Source: DATEJJ01 sp039649115 (GTDB taxonomy: Bacteria; Actinomycetota; Actinomycetes; Mycobacteriales; Micromonosporaceae). From it: a stretch of 29,503 nt of DNA. Both the position numbers and the translations under genes were made by a program. The notes beneath the pieces are model-generated. The model made no database searches. It was not told where the DNA came from and was given only the letters and a program-made list of their open reading frames with translations. Shown here one piece after another: positions 21,887-29,503 of the stretch (position 1 is its first letter; each line of letters opens with the position of its first letter). The stretch covers positions 1-29,503 of the forward strand of contig JBBWZQ010000142.1 in the NCBI GenBank assembly GCA_039649115.1. Direction: 5' to 3'.

Positions 21887-22753
21887 ATGCCTGTGGTGCA
21901 TCAGTTCGCGTACGGCGCGCTCAACCCGGTCGCCGGGTTCCTGCTCGCGTGCATCGGCTCGCTCATCGGCCTCGGCGCCGCGGCGCAGGCGCGGGAGACC
22001 AGGGACCGGGGCCGCCGCTTCCGGTGGTTGGTCATCGCGTCGATCGCGATCGGCACCGGGATCTGGCTGATGCATTTCATGGCGATGCTGGGCTTCGACG
22101 TGCCCGACGCACCGCTGCGGTACGACCCGCTGGTGACCGGGTTCAGCGCGGTGCTGGCGATTCTCGTGGTGAGTATCGGCATCTTCATCGCCGGGTACGG
22201 CAGCCGCTCCGGGGCCCGGATCCTGGCCGGTGGCCTGTTCACCGGCGGCGGTGTGGCCGCGATGCACTACACCGGCATGGCGGCGATGCGGCTGGCCGGC
22301 ACGATCGGCTACGACGCCTCGCTCGTGGCCGCGTCGGTCCTGGTGGCCGTGATCGCCGCGACGGTGGCGCTCTGGTTCACGGTCACCGTCGACGGCCGGT
22401 GGCCGCGGGTGTTCGCGGCGCTCGTCATGGGCGTGGCGGTCACCGGAATGCATTACACCGGCATGGGCGCGCTGCGCGTGCACCTGCAGACCGATGCCGG
22501 GCCGGTCGGCGGCATCAACCCGATCCTGCTGGTCCTGCCGATCACCGTCATCGCGGCGGCGGCGCTGATCGGGCTGGTGTTCACCGCGTTGCAAGCCTCG
22601 GCACAGGAGGACTTCGAGCCGGCCGAACCGGCCCGCCTCGTCCCACCGCCACGGATCACCGCGGCTGTCCACATGGGACGCCTCGCCCCGACCCGTGCGG
22701 ACCCCTCGCTCGCGGACCCGTCCGGAGTGGTCAGGCTGAGTCGCGGACGATGA
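21887..22753 (+). CDS. MHYT-domain membrane sensor protein
   Basis: A 288-residue integral membrane protein with seven probable helices and the three repeats of the MHYT domain: LMHFMAML (62-69), AAMHYTGMAAMR (125-136) and GMHYTGMGALR (187-197). The domain is proposed to bind copper and sense a diatomic gas or redox state; that is family prediction, not shown here. Most MHYT proteins with signalling outputs carry GGDEF/EAL or kinase domains. This one ends in a short Pro-rich cytoplasmic tail, so it must act through a partner. The start ATG 21887 begins the first helix region directly; the longer frame from 21794 overlaps the terminator. Its 3' end overlaps the convergent LacI gene by 23 bp. 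Confidence 0.88.
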   Translation: MPVVHQFAYGALNPVAGFLLACIGSLIGLGAAAQARETRDRGRRFRWLVIASIAIGTGIWLMHFMAMLGFDVPDAPLRYDPLVTGFSAVLAILVVSIGIFIAGYGSRSGARILAGGLFTGGGVAAMHYTGMAAMRLAGTIGYDASLVAASVLVAVIAATVALWFTVTVDGRWPRVFAALVMGVAVTGMHYTGMGALRVHLQTDAGPVGGINPILLVLPITVIAAAALIGLVFTALQASAQEDFEPAEPARLVPPPRITAAVHMGRLAPTRADPSLADPSGVVRLSRGR

Positions 22754-23741
22754 GCGAGGTGGGCAGGACCAGGGCGCGTTGGATCTCCTCTCCGGTGACC
22801 AGCCGCAGTAACTGCCTGGCCAGGGTCCGGCCAAGTTCGATGATCGGCTGGCGTACGGTGGTGAGCTGCGGCTCGGTGTAGCGGGCCAGCTCGAAGTCGT
22901 CGAAGCCGACGACCGCGATGTCGTCGGGTACCCGGCGGCCGGCCTGAGCCAGTGCCCGCAGCGCGCCCAGCGCCATCAGGTCGGAGGCGACGAAGACCGC
23001 GTCCAGGCCCGGATCGTCCTCCAGCAACTGCCGCATGGCCGCCTCGCCCGACTCCCGGGTGAAGTCGCCCACCGCCACGATCGAGCGGCGCCGGGAGCCG
23101 CGCAACTGGTCCCGGTACCCGGCGAGCCGGTCGATGCCGGCCACCATGTCCTGCGGGCCGGCGATCGTCGCGATCCGGGTGCGACCACGGTCGATCAGGT
23201 GGCGTACCGCCGCCGCGGCGCCGCCCGCCGAGTCGACGTCCACGTACGGCACCGTGGAGGAGCCCAGCGGCCGGCCGTTGACGACCACCGGCACGTCCAT
23301 CCGTTGCAGCGTCATGGGCAACGGGTCGGCGCCGTGCATCGAGGCCATCATCGCGCCGTCGACGTGGCGGGCCATCAGGTACTGCTCCATCCGCTCGTGG
23401 CTCTCCCGGGAGCTGGCCATCATCAGGACCAGCTGCAGCCCGGCGGCCTCGAGCTCCTGGCTGACTCCCTGGACCAGGCCGGGGAACAGCTCGTTGTCGG
23501 AGAAGACGCGGGCCGCCGCCTCGGGGAACACCAGCGCCATGGAGTTGGTCCGCTGAGTCACGAGCGTCCGCGCGGCGTGGTTGGGCACGTACCCCATCTC
23601 GCGGACCGCGCGCAGCACGGTCTCCCGGATCTCCGCCGCGACCGTGGGAGCGCCGTTGACGACCCGTGACACGGTGGCCCGCGATACGCCGGCGCGCACG
23701 GCCACGCCTTCCAGCGTCGGCCGCTGCTGGGCGGTGCTCAT
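22731..23741 (-). CDS. LacI-family transcriptional regulator
   Basis: A 336-residue repressor with an N-terminal HTH (TLEGVAVRAGVSRATVSRVVNG) and hinge helix (HAARTLVTQRTN), then a periplasmic-binding-protein-like sensor domain (DGAMMASMHG, VPVVVNGRPLG, DLMALGALRAL, VVGFDDFELARYTEP, TTVRQP). The ligand is probably a sugar. The start is ATG 23741 with GAAGGGAGG upstream. Two LacI-type palindromes lie 70-140 bp upstream, so it most likely represses itself. No sugar transport or glycosidase gene is next to it; its other targets lie elsewhere or are the divergent signalling genes. Confidence 0.93.
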   Translation of the reverse strand: MSTAQQRPTLEGVAVRAGVSRATVSRVVNGAPTVAAEIRETVLRAVREMGYVPNHAARTLVTQRTNSMALVFPEAAARVFSDNELFPGLVQGVSQELEAAGLQLVLMMASSRESHERMEQYLMARHVDGAMMASMHGADPLPMTLQRMDVPVVVNGRPLGSSTVPYVDVDSAGGAAAAVRHLIDRGRTRIATIAGPQDMVAGIDRLAGYRDQLRGSRRRSIVAVGDFTRESGEAAMRQLLEDDPGLDAVFVASDLMALGALRALAQAGRRVPDDIAVVGFDDFELARYTEPQLTTVRQPIIELGRTLARQLLRLVTGEEIQRALVLPTSLIVRDSA

Positions 23742-23813
23742 CTCGGGCCTCCCTTCGGCACCGGACGCCGGTGTTGACGTCCGACATCAGGATACGACGC
23801 GGCGCCAGCCCGT

Positions 23814-23878
23814 GAGAGCGCTCTCCAGAACGCTGAGTCACAAAAGCAATACGAAATTTGACTCCAGGGAGCGCTCTC
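23814..23878. promoter_or_regulatory. Pair of LacI-type operators 53 bp apart
   Basis: The palindrome GAGAGCGCTCTC at 23814-23825 and the near-identical GGGAGCGCTCTC at 23867-23878 share the central CG found in LacI-family operators (CebR/CelR type, GGGAGCGCTCCC). Their centres are 53 bp apart, close to five helical turns, which would allow looping. Between them is an AT-rich stretch flanked by GAGTCA (23835-23840) and TGACTC (23859-23864). The site lies between the lacI gene and the divergent phosphatase operon. Confidence 0.75.
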
Positions 23879-24026
23879 TCGGGGATCAGAGGCCCGCGGT
23901 TCCGGCGACCGGCACCGTCCTCACTGGCCGGTCGGAGGGCTTGACAAACGCGCAACGATTCGGTCTCATCCGCGTGCGCGACCGCCGGCAGTGCCGAATC
24001 GACGCGCGTGCGGGAGGATCGGGAGC

Positions 24027-25231
24027 ATGTATGCGCACGACGGTTGGCAGCGGCTGGCCACGGGGCAGGGCCAGCCGGCCTCCCACACGTACGACCGGCT
24101 GCGGGTCCTGCTGATCGAAGACGACGCGGCGGACGCGTTCCTCGTCGGCGAGTTGCTCGCCGAGGCCGAGGCGGCCGTCGACCTCGCGGTCGCACCCAGC
24201 ATTGCCGAGGCCAAGGCGCTCCTGCACGACGTCGACTGCGTGCTGCTCGACCTCGGACTGCCCGACGCGACCGGGCTGGAGGGCCTGCAGACCCTGCTGC
24301 ACAGCGGCGCCGGCGTCGCGGTGTGCGTACTCACCGGCATGGCCGACGAGCACCTCGGCGCCGCCGCGGTGAGCGCGGGCGCCCAGGACTATCTCGTCAA
24401 AGGAAGGGTCGACGGGGTCCTGCTGTCGCGTGCGATGCGCTACGCGGTGGAGCGCCGCCGTGCCGACGAGAACGCCCGGCGGCTGCGCGAGGCGGAGCTG
24501 CGCCAGGCCGAGTCGTCCCGGCTGGAGCGCGGCCTGCTGCCGCAGCCGCTGGTGGACACGCGGGCGGTCTCGCTGGTCCCGCTGTACCGGCCGGGCCGGC
24601 GGCGCGCGCTGCTGGGCGGTGACTTCTACGACGCCATCCAGACCGCGCCACAGCGCCTGTCCCTGCTCATCGGCGACGTGTGCGGGCACGGCGTGGAGGA
24701 GGCCGCGCTGGGCGTGGAGTTGCGGGTGGCGTGGCGGGCACTGACCCTCGCCGCGGTACCCGAGGAGGCCGTGCTCGCCGCGGTGGAACAGGTACTGGTC
24801 AGCGAACGGCACGCCGAGGAGATCTTCGCGACGCTCGGCACGGTCGACGTCGACCTGGGCGCGGGCGCCATCTCGGTGCGCAGTTGCGGCCACCCGCCGC
24901 CGCTGCTGATCACCGGACGGCGGGCGGTTGCCGTCAGCGGAACGCCGGCGATGGTACTCGGCGTGGTGCCGGGCCGCGCGTACCCGTCGACCACGGTGGC
25001 GCTGCCCGCGGCCGACTGGGCGGTGCTCGTGTACACCGACGGGCTCATCGAGGGGCGCACCGGCGACAGCCGGCTCGGCGTCGAGGGGCTGTGCCAACTG
25101 GTCGCCGACTATCCCGCCGACGCGCCCATGTCCGGCATTCCTGACTGGCTGATCAGTGAGGCCGAGGAGCGCAACGGGGAGCCGCTCGCGGATGATGTCG
25201 CCATGCTGCTACTGACGAAGGTCGCCCAGGC

Positions 25232-25235
<4 letters not shown>
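24027..25235 (+). CDS. Receiver-SpoIIE/PP2C phosphatase fusion (RsbU-like)
   Basis: A 402-residue cytosolic protein: an N-terminal receiver (EDD at 31-33, phosphoacceptor Asp75 in CVLLDLGLPDATG, Lys in DYLVKG), a helical linker (about 138-170) and a C-terminal PPM/SpoIIE serine phosphatase domain (about 185-400). The latter has metal ligands in GGDFYD (Asp199), GDVCGHG (Asp217), VLVYTDGLIEG and ADDVAML. Such proteins dephosphorylate anti-sigma-factor antagonists, often switching on stress sigma factors; here activity would be set by phosphorylation from the kinase encoded next. No anti-sigma pair is in the window. The start is ATG 24027 with GGGAGG upstream. It overlaps the kinase gene by four bases (ATGA). 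Confidence 0.93.
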
Positions 25236-26853
<1,618 letters not shown>

Positions 26854-26854
<1 letters not shown>

Positions 26855-27303
26855 TGACCCACCCCGTCGAGCCGGCGTTGCCGATCGAGGTTCTGCTAGT
26901 CGAGGACGACCCGGGTGACGTGCTGATGACCCGGGAGGCGTTCGAGGAGCACAAGGTACGCAACCGGCTGACCGTCGTCGCCGACGGCGTGGACGCGCTG
27001 GCCTACCTGCGGGGCCAGCAGCCGTACACCGACGCGGTGCGCCCGGACCTGGTGCTGCTCGACCTCAACCTGCCCAAGGTCGACGGGCGCGAGGTCCTGG
27101 CGGAGATCAAGAATGACGAGTCGCTGCGCCAGATTCCGGTGGTGGTGCTGACCACCTCGCAGGCGGAGGAGGACGTGCTGCGCAGCTACCAGTTGCACGC
27201 CAACGCGTACGTGACGAAGCCGGTGGACTTCGAGCAGTTCATCAACGTGGTGCGCCGCATCGACGAGTTCTTCGTGAGCGTCGTCAAGCTCCCGCCCCGC
27301 TGA
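26854..27303 (+). CDS. Rcp1-like single-domain response regulator
   Basis: A 149-residue receiver without an output domain: EDDPGD at 18-23, phosphoacceptor Asp70 in LVLLDLNLPKVDGREVL, Thr-Thr in VVVLTTSQAEED and Lys122 in YVTKPVD. EDDPGDVLMTREAFEE and the long beta3-alpha3 region are typical of Rcp1, the partner of Cph1-type kinases. It would take phosphate from the kinase whose stop codon it overlaps (TGATG), and may pass it on or act as a sink relative to the phosphatase receiver at 24027. It overlaps the convergent aminotransferase gene by 20 bp at the 3' end. Confidence 0.93.
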
Positions 27304-28519
27304 CGACCTCGCTGAGCTGGTCCACCACCCAGTGCACCTCGTCCGTGGTGATCACCAGCGGCGGCGCCAGCCGGATCGTCGAGCCGTGCGTGTCCTTCGC
27401 CAGCACCCCGCGGGCCATCAGGCGTTCGCACGCCTGCCGCCCGGTCATCAGCGCCGGATCGATGTCGACGCCGGCCCACAGGCCCCGGCCCCGCACCGCC
27501 GTCACTCCCCTGCCGATCAGGCCGGTCAGGCGCTGGTGCAGCAGGCCTCCCAGCCGCCGGGCCCGGTCCTGGTACTCGCCGGTGCGCAGGAGCCCGATCA
27601 CGGCCCGGCCGACGGCACATGCCAGCGGGTTGCCGCCGAAGGTCGAGCCATGCTCCCCGGGGCGCAGCACGCCGAGCACGTCGCGCCGGCCGACCACCGC
27701 GGAGACCGGCACCACGCCGCCGCCCAGGGCCTTGCCCAGCACGTACAGGTCGGGTACCACGGGCTCGTGCTCGCACGCGAACGTGTACCCGGTCCGGCCC
27801 AGCCCGGACTGCACCTCGTCGGCGATGAACAGGACCCCACGCGACGTGCAGGCAGACCGCACCTCGGTCAGGTAGCCGTCCGGCGGCACCAGTACCCCCG
27901 CCTCGCCCTGGATCGGCTCGATCAGCACCGCGACCGTGTCGTCGTCGACGGCGGCGGTGAGCGCGGCGATGTCGCCGAAGGGCACGATCGTGAAGCCCGG
28001 CGTGTACGGGCCGAAGTCCCGGCGCGCGTCGGGATCGGTGGAGAAGCTGATGATCGTCGTGGTACGCCCGTGGAAGTTCTCCGCCGCGACGACGATCTTC
28101 GCCCGGCCGTCGGGTACCCCCTTGACCCGGTACCCCCATGCCCGCGCCACCTTGATGGCGGTCTCGACGGCCTCGGCGCCGGTGTTCATCGGCAGCACCA
28201 GGTCGGTGTCGCACAGCTCGGCGAGTTCCCGGCAGAACGGGCCGAACTGGTCGTGCAGGAACGCGCGGCTGGTCAGCGTCACGTGCTCCAGCTGGTTGCG
28301 CGCGGCGGCGATGAGCGCGGGATGGCGGTGCCCGAAGTTGAGCGCCGAGTATCCGGCCAGGCAGTCCAGGTAGCGCCTGCCGTCCACGTCGGTCACCCAG
28401 GCACCCTCGGCGTCGGTGATCACCACCGGCAGCGGGTGGTAGTTGCGCGCGGTCCAGTGCTCCGCCTCGGCAACCGTTTCCGCGGCGAGCTCGCGGGTCC
28501 GCGCGCCGGTATTGATCAT
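27284..28519 (-). CDS. rocD: Ornithine aminotransferase (ornithine-oxo-acid transaminase)
   Basis: A 411-residue class III PLP-dependent aminotransferase converting ornithine and 2-oxoglutarate to glutamate-5-semialdehyde and glutamate. Marks are NYHPLPVVI near the N-terminus, LDCLAGYSALNFGH, MNTGAEAVETAIK, AENFHGRTTTIISFSTD, EPIQGEAGV, FIADEVQSGLGRTG (Asp234 to the PLP nitrogen) and VLGKALGGG with Schiff-base Lys263. The start is ATG 28519, overlapping the upstream gene's TGA (ATGA), with GGAGGT six bases ahead; the ATG at 28543 is unlikely. Coupling with the upstream arginine-acting enzyme suggests arginine catabolism toward glutamate or proline. Confidence 0.94.
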   Translation of the reverse strand: MINTGARTRELAAETVAEAEHWTARNYHPLPVVITDAEGAWVTDVDGRRYLDCLAGYSALNFGHRHPALIAAARNQLEHVTLTSRAFLHDQFGPFCRELAELCDTDLVLPMNTGAEAVETAIKVARAWGYRVKGVPDGRAKIVVAAENFHGRTTTIISFSTDPDARRDFGPYTPGFTIVPFGDIAALTAAVDDDTVAVLIEPIQGEAGVLVPPDGYLTEVRSACTSRGVLFIADEVQSGLGRTGYTFACEHEPVVPDLYVLGKALGGGVVPVSAVVGRRDVLGVLRPGEHGSTFGGNPLACAVGRAVIGLLRTGEYQDRARRLGGLLHQRLTGLIGRGVTAVRGRGLWAGVDIDPALMTGRQACERLMARGVLAKDTHGSTIRLAPPLVITTDEVHWVVDQLSEVVSGAGA

Positions 28520-29310
28520 GAGCGAACCTCCAGCGTGCAGCACTTCGGGCCACCGCCCGCCTTACGCAGTTCGGACAAATCTACGCCAATCGGCTGGTAT
28601 CCCCGACTGATCAATGAATCGGCGAGTCCGGCGGCCTGGACGGGCAGGACGACCCGCCGCCCGTCGCTGACCGCGTTGAGCCCGAGCACCGCCGCGTCCT
28701 GCTCGCGGGCCAGGATCGCATCGGGGAACAGCTGGCGCAGCACCGCCCGGCTGCCCGGGGAGAAGGCCTCCGGCAGGTACGCGATGCCGGCCGGGCCGCC
28801 GAGCACGGTCAGCGCGGTGTCGAGGTGGTAGAAGCGCGGGTCCACCAGTTGCAGGGTGATCACCGGCCGGGCGAACAGCTCCTGTGCCTGGGCGTGCGCG
28901 CCCAACTCGGTGCGGAACCCGGTGCCGGCGAGCAGGAAGCGCTCGGTGAGCAGCAGGTCGCCCTCGCCCTCGTTGACGACCTTCGCCTCGTGCGAGTCCA
29001 AGCCGGCCGCGGAGAGCCAGTTCAGGTACGCGGGGGCCTCCGCGGCCCGCTCCGGGTACCGGAACTGCGCGCCGAGCACCTTGCCGTCCACCACGGTGGC
29101 CCCGTTCGCGGCGAACACCATGTCCGGCAGGCCCGCAATGGGGTCGATCAGGTCGACCGTGTGCCCGAGCGTCCGGTAGGTCTCCATGAGCCGGGTCCAC
29201 TGCGCGATGGCGAGGTCCACGTCGACCGGGGCACTGGGATCCATCCAGGGATTGATCGCGTAGTCGACGGCGAAGTAGGTCGGTCGGCACATGAGGTAAC
29301 GGCGCGTCAT
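28516..29310 (-). CDS. ddaH: Guanidino-group-modifying enzyme: DDAH-like, possibly arginine dihydrolase (ArgZ-like)
   Basis: A 264-residue pentein-fold hydrolase. It would normally be annotated dimethylarginine dimethylaminohydrolase (to citrulline and dimethylamine). Visible are RRYLMCRPTYFAVDYAINPW at the start, LPDMVFAANGA (Asn69), NEGEGDLL (113-120), FYHLDTAL with catalytic His162, and GGGPKCCTL with probable nucleophile Cys257. The opening and the VFxAN motif resemble the cyanobacterial arginine dihydrolases ArgZ/AgrE, which release ornithine, more than classical DDAH, where an acid occupies the Asn position. Coupling to ornithine aminotransferase supports that alternative. The start is ATG 29310, with a TATGGT box seven bases upstream and no Shine-Dalgarno. 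Confidence 0.88.
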   Translation of the reverse strand: MTRRYLMCRPTYFAVDYAINPWMDPSAPVDVDLAIAQWTRLMETYRTLGHTVDLIDPIAGLPDMVFAANGATVVDGKVLGAQFRYPERAAEAPAYLNWLSAAGLDSHEAKVVNEGEGDLLLTERFLLAGTGFRTELGAHAQAQELFARPVITLQLVDPRFYHLDTALTVLGGPAGIAYLPEAFSPGSRAVLRQLFPDAILAREQDAAVLGLNAVSDGRRVVLPVQAAGLADSLISRGYQPIGVDLSELRKAGGGPKCCTLEVRS

Positions 29311-29317
29311 GCAAGGA

Positions 29318-29323
29318 ACCATA
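29318..29323 (-). promoter_or_regulatory. Putative leaderless -10 element (TATGGT) of the ddaH-rocD operon
   Basis: On the minus strand TATGGT lies seven bases ahead of the ATG at 29310, inside an AT-rich stretch (29320-29345). No good -35 hexamer is seen. Confidence 0.45.
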
Positions 29324-29392
29324 TATAACAAGATTATGTGTCGTATCGGTGATCCGTTGCGTAGTTGTCCTCTCTGCTGGCTGTTTGTTGCG

Positions 29393-29503
29393 TCAGGTGC
29401 CGGACAACTCGCGCCAGCCGTCGGTGCCTGACATCAGGTCCCGCACCACGTCCAGCGCCGCGTCCTCGTCGGCACACTCCAACCAACGGCTGCGCCCATC
29501 GGC
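29393..29503 (-). CDS. 3' end of an unidentified gene (C-terminal 36 residues)
   Basis: Read on the minus strand from the window edge, an open frame gives 36 residues and ends at TGA (29393-29395). It includes RWLECADEDAALDVVRDLM and ends GWRELSGT. Codon use is strongly GC at third positions and the acidic helix looks protein-like, so it is probably the end of a real gene lying upstream of the ddaH-like gene on the same strand. Too little is present to name it. Confidence 0.5.
   Translation of the reverse strand, partial: ADGRSRWLECADEDAALDVVRDLMSGTDGWRELSGT

Noticed and set aside
22731..22753. Convergent 23-bp overlap of the MHYT and LacI genes (and 20 bp at 27284-27303) as a sign of misannotation
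   Set aside because: Both genes in each pair have intact C-termini and good codon use up to the stops; short convergent overlaps are common in compact actinobacterial genomes.

Overview
The window is a GC-rich actinobacterial chromosome segment. High third-position GC, frequent GTG/TTG starts, many start codons without a Shine-Dalgarno sequence, c-di-AMP riboswitches before NlpC/P60 hydrolases, a stand-alone MsiK/UgpC-type ATPase and NarL-type two-component pairs all point to an actinomycete, most likely Micromonosporaceae. That placement is inferred from style and content, not from a search. I see no rRNA, tRNA, CRISPR array, transposase or integrase, so this looks like ordinary chromosome and not a genomic island.

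Layout. 1-5.1 kb (minus strand): a polyol/sugar uptake and use block, read as DeoR regulator -> 1-phosphofructokinase-type kinase, then a second DeoR regulator -> mannitol/sorbitol-type binding lipoprotein -> permease (cut by the window edge). A TGTGA-N6-TCACA CRP-like site sits in front of the second DeoR gene. 5.3-11.6 kb (plus): a drug-type ABC-2 exporter coupled to a NarL-type kinase/regulator pair, a TANGO2/NRDE protein, and a second NarL-type pair. 11.8-13.1 kb: a secreted transglycosylase-like protein, a 52-residue membrane protein and a stand-alone Smr-domain protein. 13.2-15.1 kb: an MsiK/UgpC-like ATPase, which could energise the ATPase-less importer at the left end, and a DUF6232-like membrane protein. 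15.5-21.8 kb: two NlpC/P60 peptidoglycan hydrolases, each behind a ydaO-type c-di-AMP riboswitch. They flank a trans-aconitate methyltransferase, a group 2 sigma factor, a membrane-anchored GH16-like protein and a small membrane protein. 21.9-27.3 kb: an MHYT sensor membrane protein, a LacI regulator with two operators 53 bp apart, and a tightly coupled signalling operon (receiver-PP2C phosphatase, CHASE3 histidine kinase, Rcp1-like receiver). 27.3-29.5 kb (minus): ornithine aminotransferase and a DDAH/arginine-dihydrolase-like enzyme in one operon, then the 3' end of another gene.

How it fits together. The left block imports and phosphorylates a sugar or polyol under DeoR and probably CRP control. 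The centre couples wall remodelling to c-di-AMP. The right end probably turns arginine, through ornithine, into glutamate semialdehyde. The most unusual signal is a roughly 45-57 bp GC-rich repeat lying inside coding sequence. It occurs twice in tandem in the phosphofructokinase gene, once on the opposite coding strand in the TANGO2 gene, and as a 16-base fragment at the stop codon of the GH16-like gene. No complete defence system or obviously new multigene system is visible.
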